A model generated the notes under the pieces. It ran no database searches. It was given only the letters and a program-made list of their open reading frames with translations, and was not told the DNA's origin. Positions 1 to 13,770 of a DNA stretch of 64,000 nt are shown one piece after another (within the stretch, counting starts at the first letter, position 1; each line of letters starts with the position of its first letter). The DNA lies in contig CM114271.1 in NCBI GenBank assembly GCA_050084515.1, forward strand, positions 52,142,001-52,206,000, written 5' to 3'. The DNA comes from Blasia pusilla (Eukaryota; Marchantiophyta; Marchantiopsida; Blasiales). The translations under genes were made by a program, and so were the position numbers.

Positions 1-854
1 CGTACTTTTGTGGATTCCTTATGAGTATATAAAGAAGAGGGACCTTCAAGGGTTCATCACCTTCTACTTCACATCTTGAGTTTCTTGTGTCACTCTTGAG
101 TGGATGGCTTTGGGATTGTTTGCTCTTCCAAATGATAATGGATTATCTCTCTTGGGAGAGTAACTTGACCATGATCTAGTCTTCGAGAGGATTCTAATGT
201 GTGGTATGTGTGGAGATGAGAGACTTGTCGTCTTAGGAGAGTTTAGTCATACTAGAAAAAGTGGATGATTTAGCTTGTTATTTTCCCAATGAGAATGGAT
301 TATCCCTCTTGGGAGAGCAACTCCGTCAAACCCCATTCTAGAGGATAGTAGAGGATGTTCGTAAAGTATGGATAAGGATGGAGCACGAGTTATGCCCGAT
401 TTTCCTTTCCTTAACCCACGCCACATCAAGATTCTTCTTGTAGATAGGCATTGGTTCACTTGCTATCTAGTTTATCACTTTGGGAAGGCATTCATGAACT
501 AAGTCATGCAATCTCCAACTCTGATGATTCTTCCTATAGTTACATACGGAAGAACATGGGATTGTACTTTTTATGTCCTTATTTAGCAATCCATGGACGT
601 CAATAGGCCTACTAAAGTAGGGTTTAACAATATTTATGCTATGTTATTTATGTACAAACGTAAACTAGATTACAAGAACTTCACAGTTAGGAATTTTTGG
701 GTTCCATGTTATGAAGAAATGATCGCCTCGGCACTACCATTCATAATTCTTGTCGTGAGAGAATGGAGGGTTTACATAATAATTTTTTATTGACAAAGGA
801 GAACTTCTTACCCAGTTTGACTTACATCGATCACGTCTGATGTAGCTAGAAGGC
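1..854. other. Non-coding or repeat-derived DNA, no gene recognised
   Basis: No open frame here resembles a known protein. A TATA-like TATATAAA lies near 36-43. Two similar stretches near 128-165 and 285-325 share GGATTAT, CTCTTGGGAGAG and a following AACT, so they form a short diverged direct repeat. This could be part of a retrotransposon LTR or leader, because the adjacent minus-strand sequence is gypsy pol, but no LTR boundary or second LTR copy was found. The assignment is inference only. Confidence 0.35.
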
Positions 855-1478
855 CCGCCCTTACTCAAAGAAAGACTCTCGATACAACACCGTAAGCCAC
901 CATGAACTGTCTACCATCATTGTCATGTTGGGTGAGCACGGCTCCAAGACTCAACATGCTCCAATCCGTATGAAATTGGAAAGGACGCATCTTGATCGGT
1001 CTCCTCAATATGGATGCGGATGTCAATATGTCCTTGAGCAACTGAAATGCTCTCTCTTGTTCATCCCCTCAATGGCACTCTTGATCAGCTTGGTCAGCAA
1101 GGTTAGCGGCTTTGCAATTTAACTGAAACTCTTGAGATACAGTTGATAGAAGTTTGCCAATGCCATGAGTGTACGAACTCGAATCACATTTGTAGGACGT
1201 GGAATGCGTGAAATAGCCTCTATCTTTGTTTGTTGCATACCAAGGCCCCCTCGGTATATCGTATGATCTAAGTACTCAATTTGGTCGTAGAAGAACTTGC
1301 ACTTGCTTGGATGTAGCTTCAGCCCATGTAACTGCAATCATCGAGACACCTCCTCTAGATATCGCTCATGCTTCTCAACCGTGGCGCTAAAGACTACGAT
1401 GTCATCAGTAATACCTGGCAAACTCTAGACCTGCCAAGATCCTATCCATGATCCTCTGATAGCGCAAGGTGGATGAGG
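855..1478 (-). pseudogene. Ty3/gypsy pol fragment: reverse transcriptase thumb and RNase H
   Basis: On the minus strand the region reads from the RT segment MDRILAGLEF (near 1440) through LHGLKLHPSKCKFF (near 1320-1280) and a diverged connection region into an RNase H start with FHTDWSMLSLGAVLTQ (near 980-930). The plus-strand gypsy element at 12408-13700 has the same blocks with high similarity, so both belong to one family. The copy is broken: the first half of RT, including the YxDD site, is missing or disrupted, and several frame changes and stops occur. It abuts plus-strand DNMT coding sequence near 1480-1500 in the opposite direction, which marks a rearrangement or nested insertion. It is a dead remnant. 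Confidence 0.85.
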
Positions 1479-1497
1479 CTCGATATGCCGCTATAGA

Positions 1498-1813
1498 TTG
1501 AGGAGTGGAGTTTTAGGTCGGGTGTGCCATTTTTACTACTCTTTATTTTTACAGAGGGTTTGGATTGCAGGATCCGGGGTCGAGGTTGTTTTGGGAGATG
1601 TTGCGAGTAGGAAGACTTGCAAGAGAGTCAGACATGTTCTCCAGTGTACATTGGAGATCGTGCCATTGTTGGGAGACACTCGTGCATGTGTGATGACGAG
1701 TGTGCATCAAGTAAGGTCCTAGTTGGGACCTGATGCATTGTTAGATGCAGCGAGAGTTGGATCATACGCCCATCATCCACAACTGTGGTGGACAAACCTG
1801 ATCCCATCAGAGG
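1498..1813 (+). pseudogene. Gypsy-encoded cytosine-C5 DNA methyltransferase, middle part (motifs V-VIII), 5' of the CACTA insertion
   Basis: Two frames carry the conserved middle of a C5 DNA methyltransferase. One reads DPGSRLFWEMLRV (about 1571-1609), which matches the D-R-S-x-LFWE block around motif V. The other reads VPLLGDTRA (about 1657-1686), where the usual ENVP of motif VI has become EIVP, and then DAARVGSYAH and WWTNL (1744-1797), the block that precedes the target-recognition region. One frameshift near 1640 and an in-frame TAG at about 1720 show decay. The sequence stops at the CACTA terminus at 1814 and resumes in the same frame at 11515-11518 once the transposon and one AGG duplication are ignored. 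Its origin is a retrotransposon polyprotein, because RT and integrase follow downstream. Confidence 0.88.
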
Positions 1814-1850
1814 CACTAGAAGAAATGGGTGGTTTTTATGACTAGACTTT
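1814..1850 (+). repeat. Left terminal inverted repeat of the 9.7-kb CACTA element
   Basis: It begins CACTAGAAGAAAT and continues through a TTTTTATGACTAG block. It matches the reverse complement of 11480-11514 with a few mismatches and one single-base indel. The flanking TSD is AGG. Confidence 0.92.
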
Positions 1851-2089
1851 AAGTGACTCATCGAAAGAATGACTCAAATTATGACTTAAATGGTTTAGTC
1901 ATCAAATTTAGGGTCGTACGACTCACCAAGTCATATGCTTATGACTAACGTAGTTATCAATACCCTTTAGTAGAGACGAGTCATATTTGATTCACTCGCC
2001 CAGTAAAGATGAGTCATAAACAACAACTGATATGTTTAAATGATTTAATGCTCTAATGTTGGTAGGGATTATTCGAAGCTGTTGTGTCA

Positions 2090-5000
2090 TTTTCATGTTT
2101 ACATGACCATATCTTTTCATCTAACCATTAGATGGAGATAAAACTTGGCACTAGCATTGTAATTAATTTTTTGCACTACTTGAATGGTTTGGATCTTCTA
2201 TTTAACACCCCATGCTCCTACCAAAAATGAAACACCTCCTTTGGGGTTTACGATTTTTAAATCCATATGTGAGTGGTCATTTGGAGTTTTTTCTTTCCCC
2301 CTTAGTTCCTGGTGTTGGGGTGCCCATGTGGAAAAAGTTTCTTGAGTTTTAGAACCCTTGGTGAGGGGAGGGGGGAGAGAATGGGATGTCAAGAAGGAGG
2401 AGGAGGCCTTTGAGTACGAATGTTGGGAGTAGTTTGTCATATTAACATGTAGCTATCTTTTCATCAAACCATCATATGGTGATAAAACGTGGCACTGACT
2501 TTTCTCTTAATTATTTGCACTACTTGAACGGTTTTGATATGCTATTTAGCTCCCCATTATCGTGCCAAAAATGAAACACTTCCTTTGGGATTTATGATTT
2601 TTAAATCCATGTACGCAGTGGTCATTTGGAGTTTTTCTTTCCCCTTTTTTCTAGGTGTTGGGATGCTCCTCAAGGAAATGTATCTTGATTTAGGGGCATA
2701 CTTGGTGAGACCTGGTGATGAAGAGGAGGGCCAAAAAAATGAATATGCAAGAGGAATAAAGGCAAAACACAAGTAATCTTCCAAGAGTTAGTTGAATTTT
2801 GATGTTTGCAATCTAGCATCTTGACTTCCCACCGTTGGATGGAGCTCAAAACTAAGGACTATGAAGATGAGAAGACCCTTTTACTTTTGGATGTGTGGAT
2901 ATTCCATATCCTACTACATGCTGAATTTATAATTAGGAAACCGCATTAAGGGTTTTTTATTTTTTATTCCTGGCGGGCGTTAATTTCAAGATTTTATTTG
3001 TCCATTGGTATAGTAACACATAAGTACATCTTGTGAAAAATTTTCATGATTTATAGACATGGTGATGAAGAGGAGGGCCAAGCAAATGGAGATGTAAGAC
3101 AAAGAAAGGCAAAACACGAATAATGATCCAAGAGTTAGTGCAATTTTGATGTTTGCACTCTAGCATCTTGACTTTCCACCGTTGGATGTAGATGAAATAT
3201 AAGGACTATGGAGATGAGAAGGCCTTTTTACTTTTGTACGGTGTGGATTTTCCATATCCTCTCCATGCTCAATTTAAAATTGGGACATCATGTTTAGGGT
3301 TTATGATCTTTTATTCCCTCTTTGGCTGTCCATTTCAAGATTTTCATTTTCCATTGGTATAGTAGCACATAAGTACATCTTTTGAAATTTTTTCATGATT
3401 TATAGGCATGGTGATGAAGAGGAGGGCCAAGCAAATGGAGATGTAAGACGAAGAAAGGCAAACCACAAGTATGTTCCAAGAGTTAGTTGAATGTTGATGT
3501 TTGCACTCTAGTATCTTGACTTCCCACCGTTGGATGGAGTTGAAACATACGCACTATGAAGATGAAAAGGCCCTTTTACTTTTGGGCGGTGTGGATTTTC
3601 CATATCCTAGTTCATGCTCAATTTAAAAATAGGAAACCTTGTTTAAGGTTTATGATTTTTAATTCCCAGGCCAGCGATCCAATTGGATATTTTATTTTTT
3701 TATTGGTATATTAACACATAAGTACATCTTGTGACAAAGTTTGAGGATTTATGGACTTGGTGATGAAGAGGGGTGCCAACAAAATGGATATGAAAGAGAA
3801 ATAAAGGCAAAACATCAATAATGTCCCAAGAGCTAGTTAAATTTTGATGTTTGCATTCTAGCATCTTGACTTCCCACCGTTGGATGGAACTAAAAAATAA
3901 GGAATATGGACATGAGAAGGCCCTTTTACTTTTGGACCGTGTGGATTTTCCATATCATACTCCGTGCTCAATTTAAAAATGGGAAATCATATTTAGGGTT
4001 TATGATTTTTTATTCCCTGTTTGGGTGTCCATTTGGAGATTTTCTTTTTACATTGGTATAGTAACACATAAGTACATATTGTGACAAAGTTTCATGATTT
4101 ATAGACACGATGATGAAGAGGAGGGCCAAGCAAATGGAGATGAAAGATGAAGAAAGGCAAAACACGAATAATGATCCAAGTGTTAGTTCAATTTTGATGT
4201 TTGCACTCTAGTATCTTGACTTCCCACTGTTGGATGGAGCTGAAATATAAGGAATATGGAGATAAAAAGGCCAGTGTGGGATTTTTGGCGTTGTTATGTT
4301 CGAGTCCTTATGGCATTTTCATTGTATCATGAAGTTTAATTTTTCTCCCACCATTGGATGGTGATGAAACCTAACACACACTAAGGCCTCAAATCCGCCC
4401 ACATGTTGAACGGTTCAGATTTGCTAGTTAGCTCTTCGTGCTCAAACCAAAAATGAAAGATCAATTTTAGGGTTTACAATTTTTAATTCCATTTTTGAAT
4501 GGTCATTTGTAATTTTTTCTTTTGATCTGTGTTCCTGGAGTTGGCTTGCTCCCCTGGGAAAAATTTCAAGATTTTAGGACTCATGGTTAAGGAGGAGGGG
4601 AGAAAATGATGGATCAAGAAGGAGGACGAGGACTTTGAATAGTCTCGTTCGAACGCTTTGCATTATTTTCATGGTAACATAGTGGTTTCTTTTCTTTCCA
4701 CCATTGGATGGGGATGAATATTTTTCCTAGCCTTGATATTAGATTTGTCAAGAACTTCGACGGTTCAGATCTTTTATTCAAGTTCCCATGCTAATACCAA
4801 AAATCAGAAACCTTATTTAGGGTTTACGGTTTTTAATACCATGTGTGAGTGGTCATTTGTAATTTTTTCTTTTGGCTTGTGTTCCTCAAAACAGGTTGCC
4901 TCCCTGGGAAAAGTTTCAAGATTTAAGGAGGAGGAGGTTGAGGAGGAGAGGAGAAAATGATGGATCAAGAAGGAGGACTAGGACTTTGAGTAGTCTTTTT

Positions 5001-5190
5001 CTTAGGCGTTGTCTCATTTTCATCGTAACGTGGTAGTAACTTTTTTTTTCCACCATTGGATGTGGATGAATATTTTTTCAGAGCCTGTCCATTAATGTCT
5101 TCCACAAATTATATGGTTCAGATCTACAAGTTAGCTCTCCATGCTCAAACCTAAAATGGAAGACCGTTTTTAGGGTTTACGATGTTAGTG
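2090..5190 (+). repeat. Array of ~350-bp direct repeats inside the CACTA element
   Basis: A block containing CCAAGAGTTAGT, TTTTGATGTTTGCA, ATCTTGACTTCCCACCG and TTGGATGGAG recurs at about 2779, 3128, 3474, 3826 and 4176, a spacing near 350 bp. More diverged units with TTTTCAT...ACCATTGGATGG and a TTTAGGGTTTACGATTTTTAAT block occur at about 2090, 2445, 4330, 4650 and 5000. No unit contains a convincing gene; short ORFs such as 2534-2776 are by-products. The shorter CACTA element at 59985-61844 carries two units of the same kind, so the array belongs to this transposon family. Confidence 0.85.
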
Positions 5191-5359
5191 GTGGATCGTG
5201 TCTTTGAGGCGACGAGTTGGGTTTGCTGAGCCGAGTGAGGGCGCTTCCATCTCCGCTTGCTGCATTCGCCATCCACAACAATTCTTTGATCTTGCTCTCA
5301 TTTTGATGCGTAATCAGGCATATCTCTGGAGTTTTCATCGTCTTGCATCTCTCTCTCTC

Positions 5360-5397
5360 CTAGCAAGAGCGTGGATGAAATTGTTACGTGACTCGTG
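5360..5397 (+). repeat. Direct repeat on the left of the GMP synthase capture
   Basis: The stretch with GAGCGTGGATGAAAT and GTTACGTGACTC recurs at about 8104-8140 with two or three differences, in the same orientation and next to a CTCTCTCTC tract in both places. The two copies bracket the GMP synthase segment and may mark the duplicated edges of the captured block. Confidence 0.7.
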
Positions 5398-5947
5398 ATT
5401 CGGTAGCTAGCACGCATTTGGCGATGAATCCACCATAGTCCACATTCGGCAGCATGCTCGCACGCCTCGGATTGCTATGGACACGTAAGTAATTCTTGTT
5501 ATCTTGTGGAAAGACGACAAAGTGGGGTGATGTGGAGGCGGTGACAAGAAAGCGAGAGAGAGAGAGATAGAGAGATAGCAAGGACAACACGTTACTCACG
5601 GCGGCAGAGGTAGAGGCATGAAACTCGTGATTTCAAGAGCAGAGCATGTGTAGAATGCGATCGCGATTGTGGGGATTTGGTGACATTGGTCGTCTCTACA
5701 ACGACCGTGTTGATGTGAGGCGAGTTCGCCGATAGGTCGGTGGTCAGCTCGGGCCAGGCTAGGACGCGATGGTGGAGACGAATGGGAGAGGAACGTCAAC
5801 TGATCAAATGCAAATCGGAAGCCGCGAATCGTGTAGTTGTGCTCCGCAGTCTGCATGCGCTCTTCGTTTTGATTAATCACAAGAGTGGCTATGCGTAAGA
5901 AGGTCGCTTTGATTTCACTTTCGTTGGTGATGGGATGCCGTTTGGCT

Positions 5948-7970
<2,023 letters not shown>

Positions 7971-8103
7971 TCCGCCAGTGCGCCCTGTTCAAATTGTTGC
8001 GCACTTTGCAAATCAAAGTCACATGGCCCTATTGATTACCATGGATAACAAATCGCATTCGAGAACCTCGCAGGACTTCACTCTCTCTCTCTCTCCTCTC
8101 CCT

Positions 8104-8140
8104 CCTAGCAGGAGCGTGGATGAAATCGTTACGTGACTCT
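8104..8140 (+). repeat. Direct repeat on the right of the GMP synthase capture
   Basis: This is the second copy of the GAGCGTGGATGAAAT / GTTACGTGACTC repeat seen at 5360-5397. It lies about 150 bp past the last recognisable GMP synthase codons. Confidence 0.7.
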
Positions 8141-10000
8141 AAGATAGAACGTCCTAGATGTTGGCGATCGTGTGAGTTTCAGCAGACCCATTTCATACAT
8201 GAAGGAAGACCTTATTCTGCACTTTACTTTATTTTTACCTGGCGGAGCGCTTCCTTGCTTTCCATACAATAGAACTCTTTTTTTCATCATAAGGCTTCCA
8301 TACAAGAGAACTTTTTTTTTTCCGAAGGTTGCTATAGTTATGTTTCTCTTTGCGACATGGAGGGTATCCATTTTCAGTAGCATTTTCAAATGAATAATGA
8401 GCCTTGGAAAAAATTAGTTCAAGTAACGGATTTCCTCTTAGGCAACTAAAAGATTGCTTGTAGTTCCAGAGAATGCATGGGGCGAAACCCTTCCAATTAC
8501 TCATGCAAATTGCGGCGATTGAGAATTTCCGCTCGGCGATAAGTCTATCCTCTTTTGGTTTGCGATAGTCGGTGGGAGGTTTTTGCATGAGATTTTTTTT
8601 TGGAGGGTGGTGAAGTTGTCGGTTTGATGGAAGGGGAATCCATTGGGTGCGATGTGTGCTTGCCTGATTGCTAGGGGATCCACGAGCGGGTGGGGCCTAA
8701 AGCTCTGCTGGTGGGAGTTCATGCTCTTTGTGTTGGGCTTCTCCTCGTGCTAGATTCTGATCTGCGTCGGCATACTCTCTGATTCTCTTGGTGAGTTCGG
8801 GCTTGTTTCTTCCACCCGCCTTTAAGATCGCTTGTTGTCATCATTTATGGAATCTCACGGTCTCGCGTGGGCGAATTGCTCCCTCCGACGTCCTTGATGT
8901 TTAAGATTTGAGAATGTATGAAGAAGTTGATTTTAGCTTCTCTTCAATATACGGCACCCTCAACAAGTCATACCTCCATCGCAGAATCGATCGATACCAG
9001 ATCAAGGCCACCTCAGTATCAACTGTTCGTTGGCCATTTCCAAGAGCTCAATCTTGTTGTACAGAATAATTTTCAGACACATCTAGTAAATTGGCCCATA
9101 ATCCAGCTTTGTATCTTCTCCAAATGAGAGATTTGTTCTTTCAGTCCTCTTGATGTATCCACATAGGCCAGAGCTTCCACGGCTCAACTTCTCTATCTGC
9201 CTCAAGCTCCTGCCGAGCAATTACATTCTCTTCCCTTTCTTCAACAAAGGCCGCCACTTTGCTTCCGGTGAGAAACCTTGTTTTGGCGCTCCTTAGTTTT
9301 GCATGGAGAGCTACTTCACTCTTGCTCTTTTCACCCTGGTGATCTACCAAACGAGTCTCAACATCCCTTCTCGAGTTCCTAGATCATTGTGATTTGCTCC
9401 GCTTCTTGATGCCAGATTGTTGACGCGTATCAGTAACGATAGGGATGAAACATCTAGCCATTACTTGGTTTCCTACGCAAAAGTCGTATTCCTCGAGCAA
9501 GAGCATATGCTAATATTGCTAAGTGGTAGCACCAGAATTGTTCAAGGTACCTTCTTCACTTGCTTCTCTCTCTACACCCATCCCACTCTCAAGCACCGTC
9601 CAACCAGGGCGGGGTCTATGGTCGCAAGGCTACGACATGCACTACTTAATAGTATAGTCTTTCTCTCTCTCATTCTGGTAGCACCAGAATTGTTCAACAC
9701 ATTCAGTAGCCTTGATTCATTGCCCAAAGCCACTACACTGGTAAGTAATGTCTATTGGGGATCCCAATCAGGTAAAGTTGTGGACAATCAAATGGTCGTC
9801 TAGGACTTGTGTGAACTTTTCGCATCATCTTCCGAAATGGGGATGGTCTTTCAAACAGGTATATCATAGCAGTTTTTTACTTTCAGATGAATGGTGCAAA
9901 TGCATGTGGAAAGAATTTGAATTGATACTAACTAAATGCTTGTGTATTTTTTTAGCTACGAATTGGTGATCACGTATTATTCACCAAACCAAAGTTGAGT
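8141..10000. other. CACTA interior, unidentified captured or decayed sequence
   Basis: Several frames look like broken coding DNA but I cannot name them. On the minus strand, 9141-9350 has a Lys/Glu-rich, probably helical stretch (SEVALHAKLRSAKTRF, VEEREENVIARQELEADREV). Two copies of a short GGTAGCACCAGAATTGTTCAA block occur near 9525 and 9680. No start-to-stop gene is supported. Confidence 0.4.
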
Positions 10001-10002
10001 AG

Positions 10003-10230
10003 GATGGTGCTTGGTTCAGGAGTTATATCAGGTTTGATGGAAGAGACAAGTTCCATGCCAAAGACATCCCCTTAGGCGTGGTGAGGGTTGATCTAAACGA
10101 GGTGTTCGAACCAGAACATGTTTTGTGGATGCCGAATTTGATAGACGAACCTGTACAAGAAATATTTGGTGATGCTCTTGGCTCAAGCATGCTCTGGCCA
10201 GAGATGCATATGAGAAAGGTGATTCACTAG
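10003..10230 (+). CDS. DUF8039-like domain fragment of a CACTA-associated ORF
   Basis: The frame ending in TAG at 10228-10230 reads IPLGVVRVDLNEVFEPEHVL followed by FGDALGSSMLWPE. From memory, this resembles the domain (VPLG..RV.V......L..P......GDA.GS...WP) found in the second ORF of plant CACTA/En-Spm elements and in related transposon-derived plant proteins. The match supports the CACTA assignment and suggests this is the remaining 3' end of an element gene. No start codon or complete upstream exon is clear, and an in-frame TAG lies near 9999, so it is probably partial or the last exon of a degraded gene. Its biochemical role is not known to me. Confidence 0.6.
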   Translation, partial: DGAWFRSYIRFDGRDKFHAKDIPLGVVRVDLNEVFEPEHVLWMPNLIDEPVQEIFGDALGSSMLWPEMHMRKVIH

Positions 10231-11479
10231 AGTAGTCTTTTTTTTTTGGCACCCAACTATCTAAGGTGCAATAACTTTGTTTTCATGGATGACATATTCT
10301 CTCTTGCTCTTTCAAGATGAGATCATAAACCCTACTATATTTGATCTTTGTTTTTTAATCTATTTTTGGATTATAACCCCATGTAATAATGATTCATTTT
10401 GTAATTTGGTGTATGGGAGCTACTCTTTAGTGATATTCCACCCCTCAAAATCTGTTTTCAAGAGTATGTTTTCATTATTTGCTTGGTTAATTGCTTGTGT
10501 ATGTTTCGTTTGTAGCAAGACATTCTTATTACATCTCTTTCTAAACTCAGAGAAAATTCATGTAGTTTCTTGATTACATCAAGATGCCACTACTCAATAT
10601 AACAACATAGTGCTCATGTGCTACTTCCATATAGTTGAGTTGACATGTTTCTGGATATGTGATGTTGTTTTAGTTATGTGCATTTTTTTCAAAATTATAC
10701 TATGTGCTAATGTGAACGCTTAAATGTTCACCATATAAATGGAAAAGAGGATTTCAATAATTCAGATCCGTTAATTCTTGCACCGTTCAAAAGGCATAAT
10801 AAACATTCAAAAATATCCAAAATTTATATTCCCACTAGTCATATCAATATAACTTGCACAGTACCGTTCAAAAACTAAAGTAGTAAGCTTCAAGTTCTCT
10901 CTAGTCATAATTGTATGTCTCATGCAGTTATGTTGCAATGACTATATAATTTCCGCGACTCACATAGTCATATCTTCGTGACTAAACCAGTTGTGTCCAT
11001 TTGTTATAGTAGTCATGTAACTCTACTCTTCTAGTCATACTACATGACTACATGAGTTGCCAACTATAACTGAATGGAGTACACTTGGTGCATTTTGATA
11101 GGATACTCTGAACTTTTGCACACCAACCATGACTAAAGGAGTCGTTGGTGGAAACTAGAAAAATATACACATATGACTAGATGAGTCGTACTCTAGTCCA
11201 CATCATCAGTGACATGTCACAACAATAGTCCTTGTCATCAGTGACACATCACACTAAATAGTCCATGTCACTGATGATGTGTCATTATTCCATGTCATCT
11301 GAGTGACGTGTCAGTCATGGCCTCATGACTACACCCTCGAGTCATATTCCAACCTCCACCTAAGCTGACCATCCTAGTTAGCCTAGTCGCCAAACAAATA
11401 TGACTTGGATTTTGTGTCTAAAGTAGTAAATGGGTCATTGTTAGTCGTGGTATGTAAAGTATGACTCATATGAGTCATA
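10231..11479. other. CACTA right-hand non-coding and subterminal region
   Basis: No gene is recognised. From about 10915 to 11479 the sequence is rich in GACTCAT, AGTCATA and TGACTA motifs on both strands. At 11195-11310 there are several near-copies of a GTCATCAGTGACATGTCAC-like palindromic unit. These are probably transposase-binding subterminal repeats. Confidence 0.6.
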
Positions 11480-11514
11480 TAACCTAGTCATAAAACCAAG
11501 GATTTCTTCTAGTG
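11480..11514 (-). repeat. Right terminal inverted repeat of the 9.7-kb CACTA element
   Basis: Read on the minus strand it starts CACTAGAAGAAAT and continues CCTTGGTTTTATGACTAG, pairing with the left terminus. AGG follows at 11515-11517, identical to the three bases before the left end. Confidence 0.92.
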
Positions 11515-11930
11515 AGGTACCGAGTCGAGCATACGATGGAGTCCAAAGAGCACCACATCTCACAGTGGATGCTATTTTGGGCTCAGGGCGTCGATCTCAG
11601 GTGGTGACGCGGGATGATAGACCACCGTTGGCGATGGCCAATAGGGTGGGGGAGTTGAGGGCAGCCTTACCTACGTTGGTGAGCTTCCTAGCATCCCATG
11701 CCTTTTTTCAAGGAGGGCCATGCATGATTTGGGATGAGGTGACCCGAGCATTGGAGGAGCCTACAGCAGATGAGCGCGAGCGCGCCATGGGGTTTGCTAC
11801 AAGTACTATGGCGGTGCCAGGCATGATTGAGGCATCCCGGAGACAAGTGTTGGGGCAAACGATGGACCTCAATTGTCTCACATGGATAGTCAAGCTAGGT
11901 ATGGCTGAGTAGAGACGGATGCGAGTGTCA
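11515..11930 (+). pseudogene. Gypsy-encoded cytosine-C5 DNA methyltransferase, C-terminal part (motifs IX-X), 3' of the CACTA insertion
   Basis: Directly after the CACTA end the DNMT frame resumes with VPSRAYDGVQRAPHLTVDAIL (from 11516). It continues through LPTLVSFLASHAF and GGPCMIWDEV to ERAMGFATSTMAVPGM and then RRQVLGQTMDLNCLTWIV, ending at a TAG near 11910. The last block is the characteristic end of a C5 methyltransferase: the E-R-x-M-G-F of motif IX/X and the R-x-x-L-G-x-(S/A)-x-D-x-x motif X helix. Together with 1498-1813 it covers motifs V to X in conventional order. This argues for a DNMT1/DNMT3-type arrangement and against the rearranged plant DRM order. RT starts about 400 bp downstream in the same direction, so the DNMT sits inside the retroelement between protease and RT. 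Confidence 0.9.
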
Positions 11931-12299
11931 TCCATCTTGTCACGTCCATGAGTTGGAGCATTGCCCACAGGGTTTGTAGAGGCATTGGCTGGGGGCGGGA
12001 CGAGGAGAGATAGGCATCCATGGACTTCCTGGGACGTCGTTCGAGCGGAGAGTGCGAAGGCGGCTAGAGCAACACATGTTCATTTTTTGGATGTGAAGCA
12101 TGGTGTAGGAGGTCAGAGTGGAGTGGCTCTTGCAGAGGTGGCTAGGGTTGCTACATAGCAACCAAAGTCGGAGGTTGCGTCCTCTCCGAGTGAGGTCACG
12201 ATGGAGACTTGGGAGCCTGTGATAGGTCTCAAGTTGATAGGAGGAGAGCGAAGGCGAGTTCATAGGTTTCTGAGAGGGCACGTTAGTTGTTTTGCTTTC

Positions 12300-13181
12300 A
12301 GTATGAGAGACTTGGGTACGTTGAAGGGTCCCGAGATACGAATTGAGTTGGCTAGTGATACGCCGATCTTTTGTCGACCCTACAGGTATTCTGATATGGA
12401 GTGAGTCTTGATTCAGAGCAAGAGTGAGGACTTGTTGAAGACAGGACTTGTGGAGTTATCACATGGGGAGTATGCATCTGCCACAATCATGCCGGCGAAG
12501 ACGGATATGTATGGCAATTGGATGGATAGGCGAATGTGTGAAGATTATCGTCCTATCAACCGACAGACGAGGTTAAATCGATACGCCATGCCTACTCTTG
12601 AGGATATCTTTGATGCATTAGGGCATGCAAAGATCTTCAGCACTTTAGATCTCCGTGCTGGCTATCATCAGCTTCCTATCAGGTTGGAGGACAGGGAAAA
12701 GACATCATTTTGGGGGATAGATCGGTTCGAAAGAGATTTCTTGTATCAGTGGCGGTTCTTACCATTTGGGTTGAAGAACGCGCCTGCAGAGTTTCAGAGA
12801 GTGATGGATAGGATTCTGGCTGGCTTGGATTTTGTACGATGTTACATAGATGATATTCTTATCTTCAATTCCACGGTTGAGGAGCATGAGCGACACTTGG
12901 AGAAGGTGTTTCGGCGATTGCAATTACATGGACTGAAGTTACATCCAGGCAAGTGCAGATTCTTTCAAGAGCAGATTGAGTATTTGGGACACACCACATA
13001 CCCGAGTGGGTTAGGTGTTCAGCAGACAAAGGTGGAGGCTATTGCGGAGATTCCACGCCTTACAGATGTGAGTCGAGTCCGAGCGTTTCTTGGACTGGAA
13101 AACTTCTATCGACGGTATATCAAGGGTTTTAGTGCGATCACAAAGTCTTTGACCTTGTTGATGAGACTTGATCAGGTTTGA
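12300..13181 (+). pseudogene. Ty3/gypsy reverse transcriptase (same element as the DNMT)
   Basis: The frame 12408-13181 gives most of an RT domain. It includes ICRPYRYSDME-like entry sequence just upstream, MCEDYRPINRQT, the FSTLDLRAGYHQ block, RFLPFGLKNAPAEFQRVMD, the catalytic YIDD at 12843-12854, LHGLKLHPGKCRFF and IPRLTDVSRVRAFLGLENFYRRYIKGF-type thumb sequence. RT copies element RNA into DNA. The active-site YIDD is intact, but an in-frame TGA at about 12402 and a TGA after 13181 separate it from flanking pol domains, so the polyprotein is broken. The order and similarity are those of plant Metaviridae (Ty3/gypsy). Confidence 0.95.
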
Positions 13182-13740
13182 TTGTGGGGAGATAATCAAG
13201 AGCGAGCATTTCAAGAGCTCAAGGACAGGTTGACGTCCTCACCCATTTTACAGAGACCGGTTAGGGGTTGCCCATTCCAGTTACATACGGATTAGAGCAT
13301 GTTGGGTCTAGGAGCAGTGCTTACTCAAAGGGATGACGAGGAGAGGGATAGCCTGGAGTTCGTTGTGGCTTATGCGAGCCGATCAAACGACATTGCAGAG
13401 GCAAAGTAGAAATCCTATAAGGGAGAGTGCTTGGTTGCAATGTGGACCGTGGCATATTTCAGGTGTTATTTATTCGGCAACCCTTTCACACTTATCATTG
13501 ATCATCAACCGTTGAGGTGGTTGATGGAGTCCGATAAGCTTACGGGGAAAGCTTGCCAAGTGGGCTCTATTACTACAAGAGTATGAGTTCGAGGTAGTTC
13601 ACAAGCCAGGTCGGATGAACCAAGATGCGGATGGGTTGAGTCGTAATCCATTTCTAAGTCAGAGAGACGACATAGGAGCTCGATGGCACGGAGAGAGTGA
13701 TGAGCAGATGGTGCCCCGTTGGCATATATCTGCCTATCTT
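13182..13740 (+). pseudogene. Ty3/gypsy RNase H domain, broken
   Basis: After RT the frames give FQELKDRLTSSPILQRP, LHTD with a stop just after it, MLGLGAVLTQRDDEE, FVVAYASRSND, KSYKGECLVAMWTVAYFRC, LFGNPFTLIIDHQPLRWLME and, after a frame change near 13560, EYEFEVVHKPGRMNQDADGL. This is the standard gypsy RNase H with its HTD and DHQPL landmarks. Three in-frame stops (near 13293, 13407 and 13180) and one frameshift disable it. RNase H would degrade the RNA strand during reverse transcription. Confidence 0.9.
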
Positions 13741-13770
13741 TGTTGGTTGATTATGGTAGGTCAGTCGTAG

